A DNA stretch of 64,000 bases, from NCBI RefSeq assembly GCF_039555335.1, contig NC_092642.1, positions 20,340,382 through 20,404,381 of the forward strand, written 5' to 3'. Source of the DNA: Amphiura filiformis. Taxonomy: Eukaryota; Echinodermata; Ophiuroidea; Amphilepidida; Amphiuridae. Shown here in pieces: positions 1-11,589 of this stretch (position 1 is the first letter of the stretch; every line of letters begins with the position of its first letter). The notes beneath the pieces are model-generated. The model was not told where the DNA came from and did no database searches. It saw nothing but the letters and a program-made list of their open reading frames with translations. Position numbers and translations under genes: made by a program.

Positions 1-944
1 AAGCGGATCCAACCAACAACATTAAGTTTACGCACGAGGAAGAAGCAGAAGGAAAAATACCTTTCCTCGATACGCTGATCAATCGGAAAGAAGACGGTTC
101 GGTAAAGACAACAGTGTACAGAAAGAAAACGCACACCGACCAGTATTTAAACTTTGCTTCGCAACATCCCTTACACCAAAAATTGGGTGTTGTCAGAACA
201 TTGCTTGATCGGAAAGACGCGATTGTAACGGAAGAGGAGGATAAACAACAGGAGGAGGAACACATCAAGCATGCGCTAAATCAATGTGGATATCCTAACT
301 GGACGATTGAAAAAGTGAAACAACAGATCAGTGAGAAGACCAAAGCGAAAAAGAAAGCAAAGGACAAGAACACAGAAAGAAGTAAGGGCATGGTATAAAG
401 CGTGTCCGAAAGACTGCAACGTGTGTTTAAAAAGCATAACATCCAGACAGCGATGAGACCACACAATACGCTGAAACAAAACCTTGTACACCCCAAAGAC
501 AAAATAGAAGCCACCAAAACTTGCGATTGTGTTTATGAAATACCATGCAAAAGTTGCAAGAAGTCGTACATTGGGGAAACCGGCAGACCTTTCGGGGTTA
601 GACTGAAAGAACATTTAAAAGAATCTGAAAAGTTAACAGAGAGGAAATTCACACGCGCTGTTCGAAAGGAGTCGGTCGATGAAATTAACAAGTCCGCCAT
701 CACAGACCATGTTTCGCAACAAAACCATGTTATTGATTGGGACGGAGCCAAAGTAATCGACAAAGACTCATGTAAGCAAACCAGATGGATTAGAGAAGCA
801 ATGTGGATCAGAAAACGGGCGGCCAACGTTATCAACCGCGATGAAGGGACATACTCACTCAATCATGTATATGACCAGCTATTACAAAGAACTACACCCT
901 CTGGAGATGAGAGTAGGAGTGTTGCTGGTTCATCACATTACTGA
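1..944 (+). pseudogene. Penelope-like retroelement, 3' part: end of reverse transcriptase plus GIY-YIG endonuclease
   Basis: Read in one frame from the left edge (frame of base 3). The first part has the usual Penelope-like region after the RT core, with [20 protein letters not shown] and [13 protein letters not shown]. The second part carries a Cys-rich GIY-YIG nuclease: CDCVYEIPCKSCKKSYIGET followed by an R..EH motif. An in-frame TAA at 396-398 separates the halves, at a place where related elements usually have a short hydrophobic linker before the GVSERLQ-like motif; a small in-frame deletion would explain the stop (inference). The ORF ends with TGA at 942-944. Such elements copy themselves by target-primed reverse transcription in the nucleus. 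This copy is cut by the window edge and is probably dead. Confidence 0.88.
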
Positions 945-995
945 TGAAGTCTTCCGTAGGAAGATGAAACGTCTAAAAACGTGAGTAATCAAGTG
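934..995 (+). ncRNA. Hammerhead-ribozyme-like fold at the 3' end of the Penelope-like element
   Basis: The ORF stop codon lies inside a CTGATGA box (941-947). It is followed by a stem (TCTTCC/GGAAGA, loop GTA), then GAAA, then a short ACG..CGT stem. The flanks pair as stem I: ATTA (937-940) with TAAT (986-989), and CAC (934-936) with GTG (993-995). This is the layout of a type I hammerhead. Penelope-like elements are known to carry such motifs. Deviations: one extra A between CTGATGA and stem II, and a G-rich cleavage-site region (GTGAG) where a hammerhead needs UH. I therefore read it as a relic or a weak ribozyme. Confidence 0.5.
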
Positions 996-2842
996 GATTT
1001 GTAAAGCATAATTTACCAATAAAAAATATACTTATTTGTGTTGTGCATTTTCTTATTTACTATTGTTTACTGTTATTTTTTATGTATTTAGGTTAATTCA
1101 TATCATGATATGACAGCTTACTGTTACTTCTTCATTGAAATGACAATCTGCTGCCATGCCAAATGATGAATTAACCAATCAAGGGATCACAGACTTTCAG
1201 GCCTCTTCTTGGCCTTTCCTGTGATTCCTTCACTCTCACTTGTATTATGATTTTGTATGTATTCTAGTTTATTTGCTATTTGATGAGTGACAAAATAAAA
1301 TGAATGAATGAATGAGGTGGGAAAATCTTTCTTTTGCCGACTTTCCGGCTCATTCGTGGTGTCGCTCACAAACGGTTTATATGAATTCCTGTAAAGTGTT
1401 ACATTATCCAATATAAACAATTGAACAGCAGCGCCCTCTATTTTCACCGAAATGTGGGATAGACCGTTTTTATAAGAAGCTACTCAATTAACATCATGAT
1501 GACGTCACGTCCACTAATAAAACTAATTGCATCAAATGTTAATTATACATACACGTCGATCCAAGTAAACAAAAAAACCCACTTTCTATATTATTGTTTT
1601 CTACAGGTTACTCTTTTGATGTGGGAATTGGTTGGTATTTATCATTGTCACTCATATCAGTGGCTGGAACTTTTACATATGCTGTGTCGTTGTTTATTGA
1701 CTACTGCTGCACAGCGACGACACCTGGGAAATAATTATTTTGTACAGGCAAGGAAACTAAATAACCAAGTGTAACTGTTATGCACGATTTGATATTCAGA
1801 CGATAAATCGTTGGGTACCGGATCTCCCGTAATTTTTTGTTTCTAAAGAAGGCAATTTTAAGGCTTGCACTTGAATATATGTGTTGAAAGAATATGATAG
1901 TCGTTAGCTTGCGTATTGACAAAGAACCGTGCGTTTTGAACTCAAAAACTGACAAAAATTTTGATTTCATATGTGCAGAACAAAAAAATTACAGCTGCCT
2001 TCATTCACACTCGGGTCACGGAAGATACACGGTACTATAGTGCAGCGTAGGCCACTGGTGGAGGCAGTCTAAAAGCAGATGACGTACCATGCTCACTGAC
2101 ATCTACAGAGGTCAGTCACCAGGTTATTGTTAATAGCCTTAGTCGGATGTCCCTCGGCCTATTATGCGTCTCAAAACTATTAAACAGGTCGGAACAAATC
2201 GGAACCATGCGTGGCTGTGGATTCGATCTACCATCATTGCGATTTCTGTCATGAAGATGTCGGGGCAATGATACTGTGTGCTGGCGGATTTGTTAAGGAA
2301 AGTAGTAAACGTTTGCTGCATTAAAATTTGGACTCCTTCAAAACATATATTTCTTCCACAAAATGACTCTGGAGGCAGATGTACACAGAACACAGAGGAG
2401 AGCAAACTGATCAAGCTCCCAGAAAGTTGTTTTTGATGGTAAGGCAACTTGTTATAAAGACTTGATGACAAAAAGTAACGTAGCCGTTAATATAAATACG
2501 TCTATAGCTTCAGAACTATTTAAAATTAAAATGTTTTAATTTAGAAAGAAGGATGATTTATTTTTGATACCCTATTCGTCCAATGTCGTCCAATATTAAC
2601 AATTAACAAGTATTGTGACATGTCAAACCTGCCATTATCAAATTCAAATCAATACAAATAAATGCAACGTTTAAATTCAGGTATTTTTTTCTTTTAAATC
2701 ACAACTGTGTTGTTAGTATTGAACGATGCGTGTAATTAAACTATTCTTGTTTTACGAGGGTCATTCAATAAGTTCTACCCCCTCTTTAGTTCCTCCTCTT
2801 AAAACTTAAAATCTGTTAATGGCAGCTTCTGGTTTATTCGCT
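996..2842. other. No gene recognised; downstream region of TREX-like gene A
   Basis: AT-rich DNA with a short GAAT/AATG run near 1300. The short open frames on both strands show no family motif, splice context or codon pattern that I can support. I see no recognised repeat longer than about 50 bases. Confidence 0.5.
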
Positions 2843-3382
2843 CTAGTGACAGTCTTCAGTGTATCTCTCATACAACCGATCAGGTGTAGGTGTAGATTTC
2901 CTACACCTATTAGAAGCGGGGTCGTCTTTAGCATCTTGATATTCACAAAGACTTTTTACAGCATTACTATCCATCCAAGACCACATCCTGGATCCTGCTT
3001 TGACCACAACTTTCATCAGCGCAATTGTGTCATTTTCTAACGTTCTCTTGTCATCAAGCTTCGCACCGAAAGCTTCTTGGTATAAACTACATAAAATATA
3101 GGCATCGTCGCCAGACTTCCTTGGTTGCAGATCTTGAAATGCTTGAAAACTGTTACCACATCTTAGTGTTAAATCTGGCGACAGTGAAACGCCGACTGCA
3201 GTTATGCTGTTTGCCAGGATTGAGAAGGTCACTTCTGGTTCATTGTGAGATATGAGGCAGATTGGCTGGTACTGGCGCTCTAAGAAGTGTTTGACTAATA
3301 CTCCACAGGTTTCGTCAAAATCGGAGCAAGGGTGATTCCCGGATCCTTTAGACATGTATCGTGTCGATGGCGACGTAACAAT
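2843..3382 (-). CDS. TREX-like exonuclease gene A, exon 2 (catalytic residues lost)
   Basis: This exon encodes the second half of a DnaQ-like (DEDDh) three-prime repair exonuclease fold: FLERQYQPICLISHN, then a SFQAFQDL segment, then SLYQEAFG and ENDTIALM. It follows a TTTCAG acceptor at 3383 and joins exon 1 (5062-5262) in phase 0, giving about 246 residues; TREX2-type proteins are of similar size. Functional family members remove nucleotides from DNA 3' ends. Here the motif II Asp (HNG..xDF in active members) is Thr (HNEPEVTF) and the motif III His is Arg (RTLEND); only the last Asp remains. Exon 1 has also lost its Glu. The frame is open throughout with good splice sites. I read it as a pseudo-enzyme or a recently inactivated copy. 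Confidence 0.8.
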   Translation of the reverse strand: MVTSPSTRYMSKGSGNHPCSDFDETCGVLVKHFLERQYQPICLISHNEPEVTFSILANSITAVGVSLSPDLTLRCGNSFQAFQDLQPRKSGDDAYILCSLYQEAFGAKLDDKRTLENDTIALMKVVVKAGSRMWSWMDSNAVKSLCEYQDAKDDPASNRCRKSTPTPDRLYERYTEDCH

Positions 3383-3640
3383 CTGAAATCATGAAAGAGT
3401 AGTGGTAATCATTTTACATATCAACTTAATGATTTGCCTTTGGGCCAGGTCAGTGTTAAAGAAATCGTTCGTTTTGTTGGAGTCCGCTTTCTTACTATTT
3501 CTTAGCACTGTAGCACATCTACTGATTACTTGGTGGTCTTGGTATGGCGGCGCCCATGGGTCATGTGGGCATTAAATTTAGTGCCTTTTATTAAATGGCC
3601 TATGGTGACTGCTATTGTTTAAGTTGGCAAGATGGATATA

Positions 3641-4223
3641 TCAATATGATTGGTACCCAAGTGTTCCATCGATTTTTAATAAGTCTGCCATAGCAGTATA
3701 CGACATAAGATTCACATAGTTAAAACTATAAATTGTGACAATTTCAAGAGTCCAATGCTGGGGGGGGCAGCACATCAAAAATTTGGTGGGTATGTTCCCC
3801 GGAATTTTGAGGTGGTGGGTCTTTGGGAGTTGACGGCGTATCGGTAAAAAGGGGGCTTTTGGAGCTGCAAACCGGGCTGCTAACAAGTAAAATGGGGTCT
3901 TTTGGAGCTGCGAACAGTCAAAATCAAGGGTCTTTCTTGGCTTTTTGGTTGAAAATCGCCTGAAAAAACAGAAATATGAGGAATGAGAAATTTGTGGGTC
4001 TTTTAGAGCTGAAATTATCAAAATCAAGGGTCTTTCGGAGCTCTATTTTGGTCAAATATAGGGGGTCTTTCGGAGCTGCGAAATCCAAAAAGGGGGGGGG
4101 GTCTTTCCGGGGAACATACCCGTATGGTCATTTGTGTTGAGTGCCCCCCGGAGGTCCAATGTATTATTGAGAGAAGCAGGCTTTTCAATAAACATTGAAA
4201 TTGATGGGTACCAATCATTTTGA
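3641..4223. repeat. Foldback repeat inside the intron of TREX-like gene A
   Basis: The outer arms TGATTGGTACCCA (3648-3660) and TGGGTACCAATCA (4205-4217) are inverted. The inner arms GGGTATGTTCCCCGGA (3788-3803) and its complement (4106-4121) are also inverted. Between them are about five degenerate direct repeats of GGGTCTTTnGGAGCTG. A TACAGCCTGT word just right of it (4224) resembles the ends of the TA-type foldbacks elsewhere in the window. Confidence 0.6.
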
Positions 4224-5061
4224 TACAGCCTGTATAAGGATATGATGAATGACTTCCTAAAGTTTCCTATACACATATGAATTTGTAAGCGTTCTTTAGC
4301 AAGTCATAGATCATTGAATTTACAACCTTTTGACAAAACAGGCGAAAAAAGGAATCTTTTGCACACGATTTGCAATTTAATGAGAACTGGCCATTGCTCA
4401 TTATGAACAATATAAGTATGCTCTTTCATTTAATGACATGAAATTGAAAAAAGTAAGGAACACTTGAGGTTTTGACTTTTAAAACCTACATTTTTGGTCA
4501 AAAATTGTTTTGAATAGATTTACCACATTGGCCTTGCTATAAACATTGAATTGCGTTACCTGTTGACCTAATGAAAAAGCTGTTTTTAGGGGAAGAGTTA
4601 GCTTTCGTTCGATAAGAAAAAATTCTGATTGGATGAAGGGACCACTTGAGGTTTTGACAAAAACCAATCACAGAGCTTATTTTCCAGCTAGAAGCTCACA
4701 CAGCTCTTATGATGTTATGTACTCAACTGTGTAGTGTAATCAAAGACAGTGTAGAGACAATTCACCATGTTCACTGCTTGCTTGGAAGCTCTTGGACGAA
4801 ATTGTGTGCTCAGGTGTATCGAGGTGGAAACTGTGCATAGACGGTTTATAAGAGAATCGTGTTTGTAGCCAAACCTTTGCCAACCAAATTATCTTTACTT
4901 TCTTGAACAATATAACTATTTCAACTTACAGACAGGGGAAAGAAGAATTACGCATCGCATACTAGCATATTTAAACATGAATTTACAAATGGAAACATAA
5001 CATGCATAGGCAGATATACCAGAGAAAAAACTCCGGACATACTTCCTCTATTTCAACTTAC

Positions 5062-5262
5062 CTTATCTTCATCTCCCATTGACAAAACTAGTTTGTCCAG
5101 TACTTGATCATCAGAATCAGCCGTACTTAGCACCTCAGCGTCTTGTATATTATGCGCAGATACTAGCACTAATTCCGTGATTTTACGCGTACCTTCACAA
5201 CCACAGCATATTTTGACATGTTTGATGTCAAGAAAAACGAATGTTTTGAAAAAAGAACTCAT
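5062..5262 (-). CDS. TREX-like exonuclease gene A, exon 1 (motif I altered)
   Basis: The exon starts at an ATG (5260-5262) and reads into KTFVFLDI, the motif I strand of TREX proteins, then ITELVLVSAH and VLDKLVLS. It ends AAG at 5062 with a strong GTAAGT donor. Active relatives have FLDLET, with Asp and Glu binding metal; here the Glu is Lys (FLDIKH). The ITEL..VSAH and DKLVL segments match gene B (ITELALISVH, DKLVLCIDP), which fixes the family. 67 codons, phase 0. The altered motif shows that the protein, if made, should not cleave DNA by the usual two-metal chemistry. Confidence 0.78.
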
Positions 5263-5891
5263 AGTGTTCTATCACGTATTTGTATGACTGTAATATTGAT
5301 TCAATTTGTGATTGTGAGAGACAAATTTAGTTTAAAAGCTGATTTCGTAGTTTTTAAAGCCTTTATTTAGTAACTTGGGTATTTGGACCGGTGTTATTAT
5401 TACAAGCAAGGGAAATCCCGTATTTAACTCTGCCATGTTGACGCAACATTATTGCTCACGAGTACATATTGCAAAGTTCAAGGACTCGTGTCGATAATTG
5501 TGTCTGTGATCACGCAATGTTTGGAATTCATTTAGTAGAGGATATATATAATTTAGAACAGAGCGCATTGTGGTAATATTGACGTTGTATAAATAAATCG
5601 CTGCTTTGTTTGTTTCAATATTGCGTTATTATCTAATATAAACAAGCAAATATTGCGTGAACTTGTAATAGTTTGTAACTGACAAGTAAAATCATGGAAA
5701 TTAGTGTATGAGCCTGACCCCATCAGATGGCGTGTTTGGTACGATCCGGAGTAGCATTTGGCGGGAAAAGGTCATCGAACTTTACAAAGGGTCAAACTCA
5801 AAACTTGCTCAAATTGGGTTCTATTCACTCTATTCTGAATTTTATATTGCGATAGCTCAGGGACCGTTCAATATTTAATAATAATAATAAT

Positions 5892-5937
<46 letters not shown>

Positions 5938-6720
5938 GCAACTAACAACAACAACATAACAATATTAATAATAAGAATAATTCAAAAGTGCATGACACAG
6001 TAAGTAATTTCGTACTTACAGGCTCAAGAAAAGAACTACGGACGTACTACCTTTTCTACAGGATATCCTTTGACATTTACAATGGTTACTTTGTCAGAAA
6101 TTCTGCAGAACAATTTGATAAACTTTTGACGATTACGAATACTAAGTTGCTCATTTGATTCACTTTTTTGAAGACTTTGGTAATTATGTCATATTCGTAT
6201 TTATTTTTAAATTTGACCTAGATTTGTGTCCTATCTCAAATTATGCAAGGAAGTTGATAATTTCAAACTAATTTCTTCCGATTGAATGATTGGTACTTGG
6301 TCCACTAAACGTAAATCTGATGGTTTGCGGTATGCTAGTCTGTCCGAAGCAAGCGCCCCAATCTCACCAAAGATTGGTAGCATAAGTTGAGACAGAACAA
6401 CACGAACAATCTGCAAGTCAGAAGTTCACGAATTTGATTCAATATCAATTGTGGAAACAGTTCGCATCACTAGGGTGTCTGTGAAGACGGGCTTGATTGA
6501 CAAAGGTATTTCTCTTAAAGAAGCAGCGCTATTACTGTCTTCAATTGGTAGCTATTGGTAGAGTAGTAGCAATTGCTGGAAGACTTATACCTGATCCAAA
6601 TAATTATAGACAAAGGATACATCAGTACAATTGTTTTGACCACGCCAGCAAACAGTTTAAGCTTACTTAGTAGGTCGGTGGTCATATGATTTTTGGTCAT
6701 TATCACTTGCTGCTGTATAA
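5263..6720. other. No gene recognised apart from a trinucleotide repeat; upstream of TREX-like gene A
   Basis: AT-rich. It holds the AAC repeat listed separately. A minus-strand open frame at 6231-6416 has protein-like composition but no motif I recognise, so no gene is claimed. The promoter of gene A should lie just above 5262, but I see no defined element. Confidence 0.4.
5876..5957. repeat. (TAA)n/(AAC)n microsatellite
   Basis: About five TAA units run into about twenty AAC units, then continue as degenerate AAC/AAT up to about 5985. Confidence 0.95.
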
Positions 6721-6725
6721 ATGGC

Positions 6726-6912
6726 TTTTATTTTGGACCTGAGCCTGTGCTTGCATGCCTTTCCTATCTGCACCCCAATCGATTGCAAAATTTAAGAAAT
6801 CCCATAGGAAAATTGCCAAAAGAAGGCTTGTGCTCCACCAATCAGACCCGGTGCCCCCAATCATGGTCGGTGCCCCTCCCCCATCGGATGACCCACGCTA
6901 CGCCACTGTTGT
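6726..6912. mobile_element. Partial copy of the CAGTGGCGTAGCG-ended MITE
   Basis: The text matches the element at 24890-25055: the CACCCCAATCGAT-like start, AAATCCCATAGGAAAATTG, then CGGTGCCCCCAATCATG, and the right end GACCCACGCTACGCCACTG. The left terminal repeat is missing, so this copy is truncated. Confidence 0.7.
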
Positions 6913-7556
6913 GAAAACACTTAACTAAAGATGGATTTAGTCTTACATTCGTGCCATCTGCTATAGGAGACATATTTGGATACATTTGAATTGGTAAGGC
7001 GGTATTTTAATAACAGAAACCTTTGTATACCATCATTGGATTAACTGATTCCCAGTGATAGTCTGTACAAACACCAAACGATCAATAGAAGCTTTTAACA
7101 AATTTCATAGTAATATCGCATTGTGTATTTCATTATTACGTGGTGTACAAATAACTCTATTAGCTCTGTAAGTTGTGTAAATTGCTATCACATGAGTCGT
7201 CTGCTAGCGTACGTAAGTTAACCATAGTTGCCGAATTCGACAGCCTCACTAACGCGTTCAGCCGTACTATTATCCTACCTTCATTTTGATGGCAGGTGTT
7301 GTTTTTATCAGATTCTTTTCATGTTTACCATTCGTTCGGTTCATTAACATAATTATATGCTTGTTCCAAAAATGCACAAATCTTAATTTTGATGAATTTA
7401 AGGGTGGTAGGCTTGTTCGGAAAATCACTAATAATCCGTTCAGGTGTACGCTATGAACCTGAACACGGGAGATAAAATAAGCCAGACCAACCAACATTTC
7501 GCTCTTTTTCAGCTTAGCGGATTTGATTCAAACGGATTAAGGTATACAATACAATT
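6913..7556. other. No feature recognised
   Basis: Unique-looking AT-rich sequence. The short open frames on the minus strand (for example 7270-7497) lack any family motif. Confidence 0.4.
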
Positions 7557-8270
7557 CGATAAGATAAGATAAGATACAACCAAACATTTATATAGCGACC
7601 TCCAAGAACCTCAGCGCCTTTCAAAACGAACACATATAACAATAATAATAAAATATACAATGGCATTCTACATCGAGGGTTTAGAACCAAAAAGCCTCAA
7701 CTCACAATCATCTGCTCCCACAAAATGAGCATAAAGTCGCCAGAAGATAAAGTCCACACATCATGACAAAATTCAATAGAAAACAAAAGACATTTAGGAG
7801 GAAATTGATTTTTGAAGACCAAAGCAAGGAGCCAACTTTATGCTCATTTTGAGAGAGCTGGTCATAGTGAGTTAAGGCCTTCTGCTTCTGAACCCTCGAT
7901 ATTAAACAAAACAATTTCCAGGTAGGCCTATGCAACAAAAAATGGTTTTGAAAATGTCCAATGTTTTGGCCTGCCTGATGTTGGTTGGAAGTGAATTCCA
8001 CAGACGAGAACCAGCGGTTTGAACGAACGCTCTATCACCGGTGAGAGTTCTGGTTTGGGGAATAAAGAGAAGTGTTGTGTCAAGTGATAAACGAGTGTCG
8101 TACTTTGGTTTGGGTGGTTCCGCCATTATGCACTATGTGTGGGAACAGCCTCTATCTAGCAGTATACATGAAAGGAAGAATTACGTAACCTTACACAGAA
8201 TGTTATATCAGTTCGGGGGCACTGCTAATTCAAAGACGTCTCTGAAATCAAAGACTCTTCAGTGCCGAGT
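7557..8270 (-). pseudogene. CR1/L2-like LINE, 3' fragment (C-terminal RT region and 3' tail)
   Basis: The minus frame at 7902-8126 reads LTGDRAFVQTAGSRLWNSLP and then TNIRQAKTLDIFKTIF. This matches the last 50 residues of the intact LINE ORF at 15022-17817 (GDRTFTLCASQEWNKLP, then IRESSSIASFKKSIKTYL). The 3' end has the TTTATATAGCG word common to this LINE type and a (TTATC)n tail at 7557-7577. Upstream, 8080-8260 matches the LINE piece at 10858-11000. It is 5'-truncated and dead. Confidence 0.8.
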
Positions 8271-10376
8271 CACCTGACAGTATCATAATTCAAACACGTC
8301 TCATAAATCACATACTCCCTAGTCTCAAAACCCAGCCGCAAACGATATTGTGAACGTGAACTGGCGCAACGGGAATATTTTTGCGAGTAGGCCTAATCAG
8401 CATGATCAGGGATGTAGCTAGCCCAAGTGCCTGCTAATTTTACTATTCAATTTATGAATTAAATCGCGGGCTCGGGATACACTCTTTCTAGTGAACGTGA
8501 GAAATCGGAGAATGCTAAAAAAAATGTTGCTCTTTTTCATGCTGCAGAATAACTTTGCTCCCTCGATGACATTTTGCAGACTTTCAATTCTCCGGACACA
8601 TCAAAACTGTTTATTGGTTATTTTCGGAGCATATATTTTTTTACAGATTTCCAACTGAGCCGCGAATGTTAGTTTTAGGCCTATATGAACACTCGTGCTC
8701 AATAATTCCTCCAATTCAGCCTAAGTTTAAGCTTTTCTGTTTTGCTTGAGGGGGATGTGCTATAATAGGCCTATAGTCATTATATCTATGAAAGATATGC
8801 CTATAATTCCTAACAAATTTCCTGCGGACCTGACTTCTGCATGGGTATGAACCTGCTCAATTAGGCCTATATGGATAAATGCAAGTTAGCCTTTTCTTTT
8901 TTGACGGAGAAGGGTGCCTGAGGGGATGTGCTCCTCAGAAGTTGGAGAATTATTTTCAAAAAGTTATGAAAGGCACAATAAAGTCATTTGGTGTAAAAGT
9001 TTACACTTATTATTCGTATTATTTTGGGCATAACAGATTTCAACGGACCCGACTTGTGAGGGGGATATTATCCCAATTGGTGCATCATTTTGCATTAGGC
9101 CCCTATTATTAACTTATTTTTCCGACCATCATGATTAAGCATAGCCTATAGGCCATATAACCATGTCATGCATAATATGTATTTTAGAATGGATTTCCAG
9201 TGGATGCGACTTCCGTGTCACAAATTTCAAGCATGAACATAATTATGATGCGCAATGACTCAGAACGTACTCTTCCTCGTTTCTTCTTGTTTTCTTTCCA
9301 CTTTTCCCCCTTTCGTTTGCCTAAATATCCCCGGATATTGAAATGAGCCTGGGTGGCTGTGGCAAAACAAAATTTTCAACCCAGTTTTGCTAATATTTTG
9401 TCCTGATTTTTGTAACATTTTCGTCCCGGTATTGGCAATTATTTTATATATGTTTTCAGTTGTCGGGATATTTCTTTCAATTTTTTTGTTTTCTTACCGA
9501 AAAAGTAGACCTTTTCCTTTTCCCTCCCTTTTCCGCCCTTCAATTTTTTAGGGGGCACTATACTGCCCCACTGGCTATGTCCAGGCCCGTACGCAGAGTG
9601 TATGTTTTTTATGCTTTTTAGTCAAAAAAAGGTCCAAAGTTTGTGAAGAAGGTCCACTTTTTACAAAATCGCCCCCTGGAAAAAAAGAACCACTTTTTCA
9701 AAATCAGCACCCCCTAAAAAAAACGGGCCTGGCTATGCCACTGCTCTGTCACTCCCCTTCCTCTCCTCCCTCTCCCTTCTCTCTTTCTGTCTCTGTCTCC
9801 CTCATTTTTTTAAGACCCGGGGCTGCAGGCCCAAAGCCCCACTCCATGGGCAGTGGGCACGCGCCTGGTTTACCGTAATTTGTTGATCTATTTTGAGCCA
9901 CCTAATCATAACATAACCCTACCCCTATAAAATACAAGTGTCCATATTTCTCCGAATTCGTCCCATGCACGTGTGCAAGAGTCAGGCCACGAGGTTAGGC
10001 CTGAACGTTTCCGTAGGGGCCTACCATTTTTCAAGTCATTTTTGAATATATTTTTGAAAAGTTGCCGCAACAATGCGTGCCAAAATCGCTCCCTCCCCCC
10101 TCGTTGACTGGCCAAAATTCATTGTTCCCTCCTTTTTTGCCTTGCCAAAATATTCACTCCCCCATGACTTGGGATTTTTGTTACTTCAAAACGTTGGATA
10201 TGGCTCGATTTTGCCAATCTAAGTGTTTTCTGGGACCATTTGTCAGAATTTGCACAGATAGATATGATGTTTGCACAGGCAGATATTTGCTAAACATAGG
10301 AAAGCATATTCCGATACAGTCACCTTCTTTCCGATGTGCTGCATTTAGTGCCAAACTGTAAAAAAAGCACGACGTA
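8271..10376. other. No gene; scattered repeat fragments
   Basis: Contains: 8900-9115, a diverged copy of the repeat unit tandemly arranged at 18.3-18.96 kb (GGTGCCTGAGGGGATGTGC); 9575-9740, a repeat piece containing GGCCCGTACGCAG and TGGCTATGCCACTG; CT-rich runs near 9750-9810; and 10050-10180, a C-rich repeat similar to 25640-25760. No coding signal. Confidence 0.5.
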
Positions 10377-10838
10377 CAGCCTGTCTCAAAAAAAATTGTG
10401 CAAGTGAAAAGCGCCCTCTCTGGCAATTAGAAAATACCGTTGTGACATAATGCTTACATCAACGTCACGGGCGTAGTCTTAGCTCTCAAATGCCGTTTAT
10501 TCTGTTCAATTTGCTTGCTTTAATTTCGAGATATGTTTAGTTAAAGACAAAAAGGTAAAAGCACAATTGTGCCACTTTTACTAGGGACGAGGGCTTTGCA
10601 TGTAACAGTGATAGCATCAAGTTTATCAAGAGTTCCTTCGTGAAATCAAAATTGTGATTTTACCCTTTCGTTGTTAAATAAACCTCGGAAATTGGAACAA
10701 GCACATTGAACAGAACAAACGGCATATGAGAGCTAAGACTGCGCCCGTGACGTTGATGTAAGCATTATGTCACAACGGTATTCTCTAATTGCCATAGAGG
10801 GCGCTTTTCACTTGCACAATTTTTTTTGAGACAGGCTG
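10377..10838. mobile_element. TA-type (mariner-like) foldback MITE, copy 1
   Basis: Ends are TA|CAGCCTGTCTCAAAA on the left and its complement followed by TA on the right (10375-10376 and 10839-10840). The arms are long, about 200 bases each, and contain AAGTGAAAAGCGCCCTCT, ATACCGTTGTGACATAATGC and GTGCCACTTTTACTAGG. There is no ORF. A second, longer copy is at 36615-37487. The TA duplication and CAG ends suggest mobilisation by a Tc1/mariner-type transposase (inference). Confidence 0.85.
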
Positions 10839-10857
10839 TATGTGATATCACAGACCC

Positions 10858-11210
10858 CCGTATGTGAAATCACTGACCCGTCTTTGATATCAGAGACGTC
10901 TTTGAATTAGCAGTGCCCCCGAACTGATATGACTGGTTCAATTTTCATTCATGTATGCTGCCAGTTCGAGGCTTTTCCCGCATATAGTGCATAATGGTGG
11001 AACTATATGCAAGTAGCGAATTCCGGACCAACTTAACAAACTTCTACGTGATGACCAAAAGCTTGAGTTCGGTACGCTTAAGGATCGCCAATGAAGATTT
11101 CGTAACAGAGGGGCATTAGTAGATGTATCACGGTCTACCATCATTTTAAATCTCGCGGCTCTATTTTGTAGGCGCCGCGTTGTAAGGTCATATTCAGTGG
11201 CTCCAAACAA
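10858..11210 (-). pseudogene. LINE reverse-transcriptase fragment
   Basis: The minus frame at 10938-11210 reads RRLQNRAARFKMMVDRD and LLRNLHWRSLSV, which is the region downstream of the RT core in CR1/L2-like elements (compare LQRLQNWAARLVF and LLSALHWLPVQ in the intact LINE). The left part (10870-11000) matches 8100-8260 in the same orientation as read on the minus strand, so both are pieces of one subfamily. It is frameshifted and truncated. Confidence 0.75.
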
Positions 11211-11222
11211 TAAGGCATTACC

Positions 11223-11589
11223 ATTCGCCGTAGAAATGATGTAATAATCGGATTAACTATCATAGCAATAGGTTCAAACAATTTATATATATATATATCT
11301 CGCTGCACTACATGCAGGTTACACTCATTACCTGTGCATGTCTGCACTCATAGATTGAATCACATCCTGTGATTGAATACAATACCGCTCTTTTCAGCGA
11401 TACTAATCTTACATGTGCGAGTGATCAGCATGATATGAATTACGTCCCAGGTCTTTATCCCTGCTCTTTGAAATCTATTGCTCAATGCAGAGGTACCGCA
11501 ACGCCATATTCGAAACTTATTTGAACCTTTTTGCCATGATTACTACGGTAGTTAATCCGATTTTTACATCATTTCTACGTACGGCGAAT
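11223..11589. mobile_element. MITE with ATTCGCCGTAGAAATGATG ends (family also at 49593)
   Basis: The left arm ATTCGCCGTAGAAATGATG plus TAATCGGATTAACT is inverted at 11545-11589. The interior shares TGCAGGTT.CACTCAT.ACCTG, TAGATTGAAT and ACTAATCTTAC.TGTG with the element at 49593-49834. There is no ORF. Confidence 0.8.

Noticed and set aside
2139-2471. Minus frame of 110 residues
   Set aside because: No motif, no splice context, no match to the nearby TREX-like genes.
6231-6416. Minus frame with protein-like composition
   Set aside because: Not recognised and too short; no supporting exon neighbours.
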